The notes beneath the pieces were generated by a model. The model worked only from the letters and a program-made list of their open reading frames with translations, made no database searches and was not told the DNA's origin. From positions 1-36,513 of the forward strand of contig DVIR01000032.1 of NCBI GenBank assembly GCA_018711085.1: a stretch of DNA of 36,513 bases. Reading direction: 5' to 3'. Positions within the stretch are counted from its first letter, which is position 1; each line of letters opens with the position of its first letter. Both the position numbers and the translations under genes were made by a program. Shown here one piece after another: positions 1 through 8,496 of this stretch. The DNA is from Faeciplasma gallinarum. Lineage in GTDB: Bacteria; Bacillota; Clostridia; Oscillospirales; Ruminococcaceae.

Positions 1-2
1 GC

Positions 3-503
3 TTCTTCATAGAAGGTCTAAATCCGTATGTAAAACATTCCGCGGGCATAGTCAGCTACCTCACCGGCGGAGCAAGCATCACCCCTGCGTATTCGGAGGA
101 TACCACCACTTTGCCGGTTGTCAATATAAGAAACGGTGTCATTGCAGGCATAAAGTACTTTAACTTTGACCTTGACGCCCCGACAGACGGCTCAAAATCC
201 CTTGAAGTTGAGCTAAAACCGCTTGGCATAGATGCGCAGATAGACGTTTACCTAAGACCTGCGTCGGCGGTAAACACACCGGTTGAGTATAAAGACTCAA
301 AGGTTGTCTCGGTGGGCGAGGGAAGTAAAAAGCTCGGAACTATTGAGCTGAGCGCTGACATGCCGATGGAATCAACTACCTTCAGCATATCCGCCAAAGA
401 AATAGATAAGCTTGACGGGCAGTGGGGACTGTTCTTTGTGTTCAGCAGCGACAGCGGCTTGAATATCTGCGAGCTGTACAATGTGCAGTTTGTCAGCGAA
501 TAA
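3..503 (+). CDS. C-terminal part of a secreted carbohydrate-active enzyme (probably GH43 with CBM6-like tail), partial
   Basis: The open frame runs in from the left edge without a stop, so the gene starts outside the window; the TTG at 111 is internal, not a start. The visible 166 residues end with a beta-sandwich-like segment that reads as a CBM6-type module: an NIRNGVIAGIKYFNF motif, then alternating beta strands and a terminal aromatic-rich GQWGLFFVF strand. The stretch before it (GIVSYLTGG) resembles the junction seen in GH43 beta-xylosidase/arabinofuranosidase proteins that carry such a tail. The GH43 assignment rests on recalled family patterns and on the xylan-related genes downstream. 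No catalytic residue is in the window, so the family could be different. A strong terminator follows 27 bases after the stop. Confidence 0.6.
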   Translation, partial: FFIEGLNPYVKHSAGIVSYLTGGASITPAYSEDTTTLPVVNIRNGVIAGIKYFNFDLDAPTDGSKSLEVELKPLGIDAQIDVYLRPASAVNTPVEYKDSKVVSVGEGSKKLGTIELSADMPMESTTFSISAKEIDKLDGQWGLFFVFSSDSGLNICELYNVQFVSE

Positions 504-529
504 GACATAAATACGCATAAACGCTTAAA

Positions 530-579
530 CGGCGGTGTGGTTAAAGTCGGGTATGGCTTTGCCGCATCGCCGCTTTTTT
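530..579 (+). terminator. Rho-independent terminator of the upstream enzyme gene
   Basis: A 12-bp stem (530-541 with 561-572, allowing three G-U pairs) is followed by a run of six T (574-579). It sits 27 bases after the stop codon at 503. Confidence 0.8.
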
Positions 580-742
580 CATGCGTTAATGTGCGGAGAC
601 GCCTCTTTAGGACGTACGTCAGGAAGTGAATTTCCCTTGGAGGTGCGGTAAAACATAAAAATATTTTGTTGGTCATTTTGCCAAATTTCCAGACAGGGTT
701 TTGTTTATATCTACAAAAATATTTATAAAATAATCGGCAGTG

Positions 743-771
743 TTGACAGGGATAAAAATAGAATCTATAAT
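743..771 (+). promoter_or_regulatory. Consensus sigma-A promoter for the C39-like protease operon
   Basis: TTGACA at 743-748, a 17-base spacer and TATAAT at 766-771 are a perfect housekeeping promoter. Transcription would start near 778, leaving a leader of about 170 bases before the protease start at 950. The rest of the 446-base gap 504-949 holds the terminator above and a possible 30-codon ORF at 856-948. Confidence 0.8.
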
Positions 772-855
772 TAAATATAGATTAAGATGATTCGTAATAC
801 AGCGGATACAGGGTAATAATTGTACCCGTGTGAAAAAGAAAAATTGAAGGTACAT

Positions 856-948
856 ATGAATCCTTTTGTAGAAGTACGGGATTTGAGCATTCACATTACC
901 TTTTTGCGAAGACATCTTGATCAAATATTTAATGGAAAGGGTGTTTAA
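856..948 (+). CDS. Possible 30-residue upstream ORF ending one base before the protease gene
   Basis: An ATG at 856 lies 5 bases after a GAAGG sequence. It opens 30 codons and ends with TAA at 946-948; the ATG of the next gene begins at 950. The predicted peptide starts MNPFVEVRDL and ends with a basic, amphipathic FLRRHLDQIFNGKGV. It lies entirely inside the transcribed leader. The position suggests translational coupling or a small secreted/processed peptide, but I recognise no family and the ORF could be chance. Confidence 0.3.
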   Translation: MNPFVEVRDLSIHITFLRRHLDQIFNGKGV

Positions 949-949
949 A

Positions 950-1696
950 ATGAACATCAAAAAGGTCATATCGATCGTCCTTGCGATTATAATCGCAACG
1001 TCATGTCTGACATTTTCATTGTCAGCGGAGCAGTCACAAAGAGACCCGTTCGATCCAGAAACGTTTCCGTCTCTTGATGAGCAGCTCAAAACAATTCTGA
1101 GCAACCCAAATCTAAGCGCCGAAAAGCGGCAAGAGGCAATTCAAATCGTAAATAAAATTAAGGCCATAAAGAGTGGATACTCAGCATTGAATTCAAGGGG
1201 CACCCTGATGATTCATGAGCTTGATGTTCCTTTCTATGCGCAGGAAAACGATTATTATTGTGGCCCTGCCACCGTAAAGCAGACATATGCATACTTATAC
1301 TACAGAGACCATGGATATTACTACTCTCCGTCTCAGAGCGCGATAGCTACTAATCTTGGTACTACAACGGCAGGAACTGAACAGGGTGAGATATTGGACT
1401 ATATAAATAATACGTTCAATGAGACTTATGTTGTAGACTGGTATTTTGATTCGGAAGAGGCTGCAAATTTAATGTATACAGCGATAAGCGAACACAACCG
1501 TCCTCCGATTATACATGTTTTTGACTGGGATTATTATGATACAGAAGGCCACTATATGAATATATGTGCATATAACACAAATTTATCTCAGTTTATGGTT
1601 GTTGATCCGTACTATGAAGGACATAAGGATCCAGATGGCAGATATTTGGTTCCTGTTTCTGATATCAGCTCTTTCTGTGATCGTATGATGATATAG
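950..1696 (+). CDS. Secreted C39-like papain-fold cysteine peptidase
   Basis: This 248-residue protein has an N-terminal signal peptide (residues 1-26, ending LSA). A short helical region follows, then a C39-like (Peptidase_C39_2 type) domain from about residue 90. The expected catalytic set is visible: C104 in DYYCGPATV, H201 in EGHYMNI and D219 in VVDPY. Family knowledge makes it a cysteine protease or an inactive relative; the substrate is unknown. There is no ABC transporter or double-glycine peptide next to it, so it is not a bacteriocin-export peptidase of the usual type. I chose the ATG at 950 because AAGG lies just upstream and the signal peptide starts cleanly there; the TTG at 917 would add residues before it. 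It is first in an operon with two lipoprotein genes. Confidence 0.8.
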   Translation: MNIKKVISIVLAIIIATSCLTFSLSAEQSQRDPFDPETFPSLDEQLKTILSNPNLSAEKRQEAIQIVNKIKAIKSGYSALNSRGTLMIHELDVPFYAQENDYYCGPATVKQTYAYLYYRDHGYYYSPSQSAIATNLGTTTAGTEQGEILDYINNTFNETYVVDWYFDSEEAANLMYTAISEHNRPPIIHVFDWDYYDTEGHYMNICAYNTNLSQFMVVDPYYEGHKDPDGRYLVPVSDISSFCDRMMI

Positions 1697-1714
1697 CCGA
1701 ATGGGGTGTTTGAT

Positions 1715-3205
1715 ATGAAGAAAATTATCGCTTGCATTATGGCTCTGCTTTTCCTCTCTTCATGTGCGTCAAGTGACCCCTCTATGGATGGCAATGCGTC
1801 AACAACCACCCCGCCGTCTGCGGAATCATCCGAAACACAGGAGCGGGAGACTTCAGCCACGACTACAACCGCAGATGAAACAGAACCTTCCGAAACTGAA
1901 GCGCCCACGCCGGATGAGCCGGTAGAAGAGCCTGCGGGATTGGAATTTAAAATCAAAAAGAGACTCTTTTTCACCGTCCCCGCAGAGGAGCTTGACGCTG
2001 AGCCGATGGAATATTCCAGCTATAACGTTCGCGGCATGCTAATTGCCGAGAACGACATGTATAACCCGAGTGTGTTTAACGGAGACAACATCTATTGGTA
2101 CATAAACACAAGAGACCCGTATGAATTTGAGTACTACCGCTACAATATCGAAAGCAACGAGTCCGAGCTGCTTTTTAAAGTGCCGTACAGCACGGCGGAC
2201 GGAACATTTGAAGTTGTCAACGGATACTTGATTTGCGCCCCGGGCGTCAGGGATGAGGACGGAAATCTCGTAATGCCGGTGTACTGCTATGACCTTGAGG
2301 CGAACACAGGCACGCCGGAAACCATCATAAGCGTTCCCGCCGCAACGCCCGAGTTTAATATTTCCGTGCTGAACGACACGGAAGTGGTGTTCTTTATGTA
2401 TGCGGACAACGACGGGAAGACATCCGACATGGTCTATAAGTACAACACGCAGACAAAGGAGCTGGCGGTGTTTTATGAGAACCACGAGGACGACTGGAGC
2501 GACATGACGCTCACCTCAAGAAACGTCCTGCGAATGACCGCACGGGACGACAAAGTGTACCTGCTGATGTATCAGGGCGTAGACGGCAAAACGGTTTATT
2601 CGGTGGATGTGTACAACTCGGCCGGAGAAAAGGTTGACGAGCTTGCCATCAATTTTACCGATGACGAGCTGATTCTCAATGAGTATCCTGACTTGATAGA
2701 GAACGCCGCTATGGATTCAAGTCTCACATCTGTTCGTGAATTTTACGTCTTTAACGATGACTATGCGCTGATATTTAACTGGTGCAAGCTGCTCGATGAC
2801 GACTTGACGTGGATGGAACAGCTCAGCATGGGCCGCCCGTGGGAGCTGTACCTGTGCAAAATGTATGGTTCGTCATATGTCGATATGGGAATAGGCGAGT
2901 ATGCGCCCAAAATGATAGCATATCAGGGCTACCGTGATGACAGATACCTCGTGATGGCGTCCGGAAATGAGGAAATAGACCTTTTGGTGTTTGATTCTTT
3001 GGAGGGCGAGCTGATACCTGTTGTGCTCGACGTCCCTGACAACATGCAGTTCAGCCAAAACTCAATTGCCATGAACGAGCGGGGCGACATAGTCATGATC
3101 AGCCAGGACGAAAACGCCGACAACAAGAAGATGTACCTGCTCAACCTTTACGATGATATTATCGAGTTGGTAGAGAGCTATCAGCATGTAGTTACGCTTG
3201 GATGA
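1715..3205 (+). CDS. Lipoprotein of unknown function with a possible beta-propeller fold
   Basis: The 496-residue product begins MKKIIACIMALLFLSSC, a type II signal peptide with a lipobox whose lipidated cysteine would be C17. A low-complexity Ser/Thr/Glu-rich spacer (about residues 20-75) follows, as in proteins held off the membrane through the cell wall. The remainder is rich in beta strands and in repeated patterns such as a Tyr-rich DNIYWY followed by YDLEA or YNTQT segments. That pattern resembles TolB/DUF5050-type propeller blades, but the fold call is inference. The ATG at 1715 follows GGGGTG by 6 bases; the GTG at 1706 is less likely. It lies 18 bases after the protease gene and shares its promoter. 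No enzymatic motif was recognised. Confidence 0.75.
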   Translation: MKKIIACIMALLFLSSCASSDPSMDGNASTTTPPSAESSETQERETSATTTTADETEPSETEAPTPDEPVEEPAGLEFKIKKRLFFTVPAEELDAEPMEYSSYNVRGMLIAENDMYNPSVFNGDNIYWYINTRDPYEFEYYRYNIESNESELLFKVPYSTADGTFEVVNGYLICAPGVRDEDGNLVMPVYCYDLEANTGTPETIISVPAATPEFNISVLNDTEVVFFMYADNDGKTSDMVYKYNTQTKELAVFYENHEDDWSDMTLTSRNVLRMTARDDKVYLLMYQGVDGKTVYSVDVYNSAGEKVDELAINFTDDELILNEYPDLIENAAMDSSLTSVREFYVFNDDYALIFNWCKLLDDDLTWMEQLSMGRPWELYLCKMYGSSYVDMGIGEYAPKMIAYQGYRDDRYLVMASGNEEIDLLVFDSLEGELIPVVLDVPDNMQFSQNSIAMNERGDIVMISQDENADNKKMYLLNLYDDIIELVESYQHVVTLG

Positions 3206-3274
3206 AAGTAAAATCAAAACTTTATAACAGCTTGCCGTGCGTCTTGCGGCAAACTACAAAAGGAACGTGATATC

Positions 3275-4009
3275 ATGTACAAATTCAAGGCTGTGTCATG
3301 CATTGCGGCGGTATTTTGCTCAGCGCTGATTTTATGCGGCTGCGCATCAAACGGTGAACCCGGTGAAAAGCTTGCGGTTTCACTGCCCGAGGAATACTCG
3401 ACTTACGACTTTGCCGAGTATATGCTGTACTATCAGGCGGAAAGCGCGGATGAGTTCACGCAGTTACTCAAAGACCGTGTGTTTGCCATACCGGATTACG
3501 GCGTGGGAGAGCTTGTGAAAAATCGAATTTCGGAGGACGGCACGGAGCTTTTGTATCCTTATTCCGACGAGCTGCTCAAGAGCGCATGCATTGTTGTGAC
3601 GCCGGTTGACTCAAACAACCGCAGTTTTACATTGGGCGACATCGGCGAGCTTGGCGAGGCTGCGGCCGATGAGATTGCCGACGTGTCCTTGGAGGTTTAC
3701 TCTGTCATAGAATACGACGGCAAGACGTACATGGTTGAAAGGGGACTGCCGCAGGAGCAGATTTCCGATAACTACGACAACGTGTATACCGAAACGGTTG
3801 GCGGTGTTGATGTGAGCTTTAACTGCCGCATGCGTGCGACCGCCGATGGCGAGGATACGCATGAAGTGGCGGTGCTCATAACGTATGTGCAGGACGGCGG
3901 CACGGTTTACATCCGCCCGTATGACCCTGCGGAGTACACCGAGTACTTAGACCTTCCCGAGGAGTTCTTTGCAATGCAATCGCTTGATTTGAGCGAGATT
4001 GCCGAGTGA
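3275..4009 (+). CDS. Lipoprotein of unknown function
   Basis: This 244-residue protein carries a type II signal peptide with the lipobox LCGC (lipidated C23). The mature part is acidic, with no recognised domain; it alternates charged helices with short strands near the end (residues 165-215). The gene follows the 1715-3205 lipoprotein after 69 bases, with no promoter visible between them. A terminator closes the unit just after it, so the three genes probably form one operon encoding an envelope-associated set with the C39-like peptidase. Whether it is a substrate, inhibitor or partner of the peptidase cannot be told from sequence. Confidence 0.7.
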   Translation: MYKFKAVSCIAAVFCSALILCGCASNGEPGEKLAVSLPEEYSTYDFAEYMLYYQAESADEFTQLLKDRVFAIPDYGVGELVKNRISEDGTELLYPYSDELLKSACIVVTPVDSNNRSFTLGDIGELGEAAADEIADVSLEVYSVIEYDGKTYMVERGLPQEQISDNYDNVYTETVGGVDVSFNCRMRATADGEDTHEVAVLITYVQDGGTVYIRPYDPAEYTEYLDLPEEFFAMQSLDLSEIAE

Positions 4010-4020
4010 TGTTCATACTT

Positions 4021-4066
4021 TGCCCGTGTTTGCATGACGGCTATTGTGCAGGCACGGGCATTTTTT
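4021..4066 (+). terminator. Rho-independent terminator after the protease/lipoprotein operon
   Basis: TGCCCGTG at 4021-4028 pairs with CACGGGCA at 4053-4060, with an added inner TGC/GCA pairing, followed by TTTTTT at 4061-4066. Confidence 0.85.
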
Positions 4067-4102
4067 GTGCGCAAATTCTTTTTTAAAAAATGCTCGATAT
4101 GG

Positions 4103-4131
4103 TTGAACGGAGCGGGCAGATGTGGTAAAAT
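4103..4131 (+). promoter_or_regulatory. Promoter of the Ltp-type lipoprotein gene
   Basis: TTGAAC at 4103-4108, a 17-base spacer and TAAAAT at 4126-4131, with a TGG extension before the -10 box. It drives a transcript that starts about 70 bases before the ATG at 4211 and is independent of the upstream operon. Confidence 0.7.
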
Positions 4132-4210
4132 AGAGGTCGGATTTGAGCATGATTGCTAAATCCGTTTTCGTAACGGCAAATAAAATTATTCTACGAAATG
4201 AGGAATCACG

Positions 4211-5509
4211 ATGAAGTTTTTATCTGTTCTTATTGCGCTGATTATGGCGTTTTCGTTGACTGCATGCACATCCGAGCCGAGCGATGAGCCGCAGGATCCG
4301 GCAGAGGCGACGCAGGACGGCGAGAACATCGAAGACGGCGGCGACAGCAGCGACACGTATGACGAGTCAATGGCTGACATAAACGAGATGGTAGAGCTTT
4401 ACCTTGAGGACGGCTACTCATACGACGGACTTGTAGAGGTGCTTGAGTACACGTTCACCCATGATGAGGCTGTCGAGGCTGTAGATAACTGCGGCGCGGA
4501 CTGGAACGAGCAGGCGGTTTTAGCGGCTCAGAACACACTTGAGTACACGGCTTATTCCTATGACGGACTGTATTATATGCTGATGGAGTATCAGTATTTC
4601 ACTGATGAGCAGGCGCGGTACGGCGTGGACAACTGCGGCGCTGATTGGAACGAGCAGGCTGTTGCGGCGGCATTGCAGCAGCTTGAGTTTTCGAGCACAT
4701 CTCACGACAAGCTCATAGAGGAGCTTGTTGAATACGGAGAGTTCACACGGGAGCAGGCGGAGTATGGCGTTGAAAACTGCGGGGCTGACTGGAGCGAGCA
4801 GGCGGTAAAGGCTGCGCAGGAATCGCTTGAGTACTCGGCGTACTCGCGCGACGGAATGGTTGAGGAGCTTGTCGAGTATTACATGTTTACAGATGAGCAG
4901 GCGCAGTATGCCGCAGATAACTGCGGAGTCGACTGGGACGAACAGGCGCTCAGATACGTGACCGAAACGCTTGAATACTCGCCCGATTCATATGACGGGC
5001 TTTATCAGGCGATGATTGATTACTACGGCTTCACCGCCGAGCAGGCACAGTATGCCGTAGACAACTGCGGCGCGGATTGGAACGAGCAGGCAGTAAAGGC
5101 TGCGCAGGTTGCACTTGAGTATTCCGCATATTCCTATACCGACCTTTACAATGAGCTTGTAGAGTATGACGGCTTCACCGAGGAACAGGCTACATATGCT
5201 GTGGACAACTGCGGTGCTGACTGGAACGAGCAGGCACTAAAGGCGGCACAGGAGACGCTCGAGTATACCCCATGCTCGTACAGCGACCTTTACACCAACC
5301 TTACCGAGTATGACGGCTTCACCGAAGAACAGGCGCAGTACGCCGTGGACAACTGCGGCGCGGACTGGAATGAACAGGCACTTTTGGCGGCACAGGATTA
5401 TATGGAGTACCTTGATGACCTGACAAGAGACACCTTGCTGACAATGCTTGAGTTCGACGGATTCACCGATGAACAGGCTGAGTATGCTGTCGATCAGCTT
5501 GGCCTTTGA
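4211..5509 (+). CDS. Ltp-family repeat lipoprotein (host cell surface-exposed lipoprotein)
   Basis: The 432-residue product has a type II signal peptide (lipobox LTAC, C19) and an acidic spacer to about residue 69. It then has seven repeats of 46-48 residues and a truncated eighth. Each unit carries a Y/S-D-x-L helix, a (F/Y)(T)xEQAxYAVDNCGADW core and an NEQAL.AAQ..LEY helix. This matches the Lipoprotein_Ltp (PF07553) pattern, whose best known member, Ltp of Streptococcus phage TP-J34, blocks phage DNA injection. The number of repeats is far above the usual two or so. Seven units also carry a cysteine at the same place (DNCG/ENCG), which is unusual for a secreted Gram-positive protein. It has its own promoter and terminator. 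A phage-exclusion role is inference from the family. Confidence 0.8.
   Translation: MKFLSVLIALIMAFSLTACTSEPSDEPQDPAEATQDGENIEDGGDSSDTYDESMADINEMVELYLEDGYSYDGLVEVLEYTFTHDEAVEAVDNCGADWNEQAVLAAQNTLEYTAYSYDGLYYMLMEYQYFTDEQARYGVDNCGADWNEQAVAAALQQLEFSSTSHDKLIEELVEYGEFTREQAEYGVENCGADWSEQAVKAAQESLEYSAYSRDGMVEELVEYYMFTDEQAQYAADNCGVDWDEQALRYVTETLEYSPDSYDGLYQAMIDYYGFTAEQAQYAVDNCGADWNEQAVKAAQVALEYSAYSYTDLYNELVEYDGFTEEQATYAVDNCGADWNEQALKAAQETLEYTPCSYSDLYTNLTEYDGFTEEQAQYAVDNCGADWNEQALLAAQDYMEYLDDLTRDTLLTMLEFDGFTDEQAEYAVDQLGL
4418..5506 (+). repeat. Tandem 144-bp coding repeats in the Ltp-type gene
   Basis: Unit 1 covers 4418-4555 (46 codons). Units 2-7 are each exactly 144 bases, covering 4556-5419. A partial unit covers 5420-5506. 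The core encoding DNCGADWNEQA is almost invariant, while the linker helices vary, so the array grew by in-frame unit duplication and is likely to vary in number among strains. Confidence 0.9.
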
Positions 5510-5546
5510 TGTAAAACTTTAGGCTCAAAATTTAGACAATATTATG

Positions 5547-5589
5547 TTGCTGCGGAATGTGCGCAAAAAGCCTTCCGCGGCAATTTTTT
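5547..5589 (+). terminator. Rho-independent terminator of the Ltp-type gene
   Basis: TTGCTGCGGAA (5547-5557) pairs with TTCCGCGGCAA (5573-5583), followed by TTTTTT at 5584-5589. Confidence 0.85.
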
Positions 5590-5698
5590 ATTGCCTTTTG
5601 ACATCCATACGCAAAGATAGCGATGAATTATTATTGATTATGCTCGATATTTGTCGAAATGATTTTAGCGAGGAAAAGCCTTGTGGGAAAATATGCAG

Positions 5699-5738
5699 GT
5701 CAATATTGTTCATGTTTTTTTGAAAAACGTCAACATAG
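5699..5738 (+). promoter_or_regulatory. Candidate AraC operator, copy 1
   Basis: Positions 5701-5737 match 12613-12649, upstream of the GH115 gene, at 32 of 37 bases. The element contains CAATATTGT, CATGTTTT, TTGAA and a GTCAA core. The half-site GTCAATAT at 5699-5706 recurs as GTCAACAT at 5729-5736, 30 bases (about three helical turns) apart on the same strand, as AraC-type sites often are. It lies about 80 bases before the start of the binding-protein gene at 5816. The rest of the gap 5510-5815 holds the Ltp terminator and nothing else recognised. Confidence 0.6.
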
Positions 5739-5815
5739 TTATATCGTACGCACAAAAACGACTTTACTATATAAGTATCGGATACACGATAATACTGTGC
5801 AGTGGAGGTAAGGAT

Positions 5816-8398
5816 ATGAAAAAGCTTTTAGCAGCAATATTGGCTGTGGCAATGCTTTTGCCCGTCATGACATATGCGGCTGTGGCAACACCTGATACGT
5901 CAGGGGAGACATTTATTCAGACAACAGTTGTCTACGAAAATGAATTTGACAGCGACGACGGCGAAGCAGTTAAGTGGAAGCCAAGGGATAACAGGACGCA
6001 TGATAATTCGTCAATAAAGATTACAGACGGAGCGCTTGTTGTAGAGCAGACAGGCTCTGTGGGAAGCACGCTTTGGTACGAAAGGACACTTGACGAGCCG
6101 CTGAGCGGAACGGTGGTTGTGTCCTTTGACATGAAGATAACCAACTCCGGCGACAACCCCGCGTTCTTCATCATAAGGGGCAAGGGCGGCGAGAACATCG
6201 TGCAGTTCGACTGGAGAAAATCTCAGATAGGCTTTAACATGAGCTCCGGATGGGTAGGAGCGGTCAGCGCAGCGGAGAACGTCTACACGAACGTAAAGTT
6301 TGTGATAAATACCGATGCAAAAACGCTTGATATGTATGTTGATGATAAGCTCATATCCTCTGGCAGGGCTTTTAGAGAAAGCGCCGGCGAGGTGGCGTCA
6401 ATACAAGTAGGACCTTACGGCGGAGCAACGCAGACAATATACTTAGATAACCTCACTGTCGCAATACAGGAAGAAGTAGAAGCCGGCAAGCAGGTGTACT
6501 CCAACACGTTCGACAGCGATGACGATATTTCAGGCTGGAAACTTAAAGGCTCTAACAGCACAGATAAGCTCTCTGTTACAGTCGATGAAGGACGCATGGC
6601 CATAGCCCAAAGCGACAGGGTCAGCGGCAGCTCAAACTGGTACATTTATGACCTCGGCGAATCCTCGACAAAGGAAAACACCGTCACGGTTACGGCGACA
6701 ATGGCTCTTGACAAGGCTTTGCCGACAAGGCTCAATGCCGCGTTCTTCTTTGTGTATCAGGGCGACAAAATGATTGCTCAGGTGGATTTGCGAAACAGCG
6801 GAAAGGATTATAACACCATCTCGCTAAACGACAAGGTCAACGACGCGGGAAATTATAATTACCTCGAAATAACTGATGTTACGCAGCCCATCGACATTAA
6901 GATAGTAATAGATTTTGAAAGCGACACCTATGATTTTTATGCAAACGATGTTTTGCTTTACGAAAACACGGGATTTAAGGACAGCGGATTTGACGGATCA
7001 AGCGTGACCCGTATAGGAGCTGGATTCCAAAGCGGAGTTTCATCAGCCACGCTGTATATAGACGACATTTCCATTATCGACGGACCTGTTCCGCCCGAAA
7101 CGGAAGAGCCTGATGACGGCGATACTGAAGAACCGGATCCGCAAACTCCCGTTGCGGCGAGCAGCAACAAGAGCGCGAAGTATGTGTACTTAAACGAAGA
7201 ACTGCACGCAATGGTTGTTAATCGCAGATTTATTGCAAGCTATCACATCATAGGCGATGACGGCGTGTGCGCGCTTTGCAAGGGCGTTGTAAGCAGCTTT
7301 GAGCCTGACGACACACCCGCGCCGGAAAATGCAGTGTTCTGCGAGAGGTTCAACACCTATGACGCAACCGATTCGTGGTCGCTTATAAAGGGTGCAGACC
7401 AAAAAATTAAGATAGCTGTCCGCGACGGCGAAGCGGCAATAACTCAAACCGATGCCCCGGGAAGCTCAAATTGGTATGTCGTTGACACGCCCGTGACTTC
7501 ATCGAGCATTGTCGCCGTTGAGGCCGATATAAGCCTTGGAGGCGAGTTCAGCGCAAATTACAACGCCGCGTTCTTCATAGTCTACGGAACAGACTCGAAG
7601 ATGATAGCGCAGGTCGATTACAGGCTTGCAAACGGCGAGCACAGGATTTCTTTAAATGACCACTACGAAGAAAAATATGTCGTTGTGGATGACGTAACTC
7701 AGATGCACAACGTCAAGGTGGTAATAGACTTTGACACAGACAGCTACGATTTCTATGTCGATGACGAGCTGCTCTTTGCCGGACTGTCCTTTAAAGACGG
7801 CTCCACGGCAAACGCCGTAGGACAGATTGGCGCAGGACTTCAGGGCGCAGTTAAAAATATGACCATGTATGTGGACAACATAGTGATTACCGAGGGCGGA
7901 GCGATGTCCTCTGACGGATCGTCGCAGGCTGATGAGGCGAGAATAGAAATCGACGCCGCGGACGCGCTTGACAACAGCGCTGACGCATGGACTGTCACCG
8001 AAGGCTCTGATGAGTGGGTGTCAACAGACGACGGCGTATCTATACAGCCCGACACAAAGAGAAAGTGGGAAAACACCTCTGAAAATCTCGAGGGAGCGCC
8101 GTCTCTTAACTACAAGATCGACGTTGAAACAGAGGGCGCATACTACGTATACGTCAACATGAGCGCTCCCGATGCGGACTCTGACTCTTATCACGTCATG
8201 GTTGACGGGGAGTATGTTTACACCCACAGCGTAGGAGACATGTCAGGCGATAAGGTGTGGAAGTCTGCGGGCAAGGAAATAGAGCTGTCTGCCGGTGAGC
8301 ACACAATCACAATCGTGCCCAGAGAGGATGGATTTGTGATAAACAAGATAGTTCTGACGACCGATAAAAATGCGCGCTTTACCGACGGCACGATTTAA
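5816..8398 (+). CDS. Secreted multimodular carbohydrate-binding protein without an obvious catalytic domain
   Basis: The 860-residue protein starts at the ATG at 5816, 8 bases after AGTGGAGG, with a signal peptide (MKKLLAAILAVAMLLPVMTYA). In order it has three LamG/DUF1080-like beta-sandwich modules at about residues 38-219, 227-423 and 508-695, and a CBM6/35-like module at about 708-860. Between the second and third lie an acidic Glu/Pro/Asp linker (about 424-450) and a short CALC-containing segment. Module 1 is nearly identical to the last module of the gene ending at 11704, and the C-terminal module is close to two modules of the GH115 protein. No glycosidase or esterase motif was found, so the likely role is binding of xylan or its side chains at the cell surface. 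An unknown catalytic function in one of the sandwiches cannot be excluded. Confidence 0.7.
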   Translation: MKKLLAAILAVAMLLPVMTYAAVATPDTSGETFIQTTVVYENEFDSDDGEAVKWKPRDNRTHDNSSIKITDGALVVEQTGSVGSTLWYERTLDEPLSGTVVVSFDMKITNSGDNPAFFIIRGKGGENIVQFDWRKSQIGFNMSSGWVGAVSAAENVYTNVKFVINTDAKTLDMYVDDKLISSGRAFRESAGEVASIQVGPYGGATQTIYLDNLTVAIQEEVEAGKQVYSNTFDSDDDISGWKLKGSNSTDKLSVTVDEGRMAIAQSDRVSGSSNWYIYDLGESSTKENTVTVTATMALDKALPTRLNAAFFFVYQGDKMIAQVDLRNSGKDYNTISLNDKVNDAGNYNYLEITDVTQPIDIKIVIDFESDTYDFYANDVLLYENTGFKDSGFDGSSVTRIGAGFQSGVSSATLYIDDISIIDGPVPPETEEPDDGDTEEPDPQTPVAASSNKSAKYVYLNEELHAMVVNRRFIASYHIIGDDGVCALCKGVVSSFEPDDTPAPENAVFCERFNTYDATDSWSLIKGADQKIKIAVRDGEAAITQTDAPGSSNWYVVDTPVTSSSIVAVEADISLGGEFSANYNAAFFIVYGTDSKMIAQVDYRLANGEHRISLNDHYEEKYVVVDDVTQMHNVKVVIDFDTDSYDFYVDDELLFAGLSFKDGSTANAVGQIGAGLQGAVKNMTMYVDNIVITEGGAMSSDGSSQADEARIEIDAADALDNSADAWTVTEGSDEWVSTDDGVSIQPDTKRKWENTSENLEGAPSLNYKIDVETEGAYYVYVNMSAPDADSDSYHVMVDGEYVYTHSVGDMSGDKVWKSAGKEIELSAGEHTITIVPREDGFVINKIVLTTDKNARFTDGTI
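5929..6474 (+). repeat. LamG-like module sequence, copy A (matches copy B at 11170-11701)
   Basis: The coding stretch is closely similar at DNA level to 11170-11701. The core around 6156-6240 aligns with 11384-11468 with only a few differences, encoding GENIVQFDWRKSQIGFN in both. This points to duplication or gene conversion between neighbouring genes. Confidence 0.85.
7938..8395 (+). repeat. CBM6/35-like module, copy 1 of 3 in the locus
   Basis: It encodes the same module as 16348-16806 and 16915-17373. Shared signatures are SIQPDT, KWENTS, YHVMVDGEY and EHTITIVPREDGFVIN. It forms the C-terminus of the binding protein, whereas the other two copies sit in the middle of the GH115 protein. Confidence 0.85.
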
Positions 8399-8496
8399 CG
8401 GTAAAGAGACGAGGAAAATACGCGCAGCTGCACAATTAGGTTTCGGTAAAGCCAAGACAACCGCAACCGCTTTGAGATAAGGAGGATAAAGGATAG

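Noticed and set aside
3232..3252. TTGCCG/CGGCAA hairpin between two lipoprotein genes as a terminator
   Set aside because: The stem is only 6 bp with no T run, so transcription probably continues into the next gene.
5599..5604. TTGACA-like -35 box upstream of the binding-protein gene
   Set aside because: No -10 box lies at 16-18 bases, and it is well upstream of the candidate operator.
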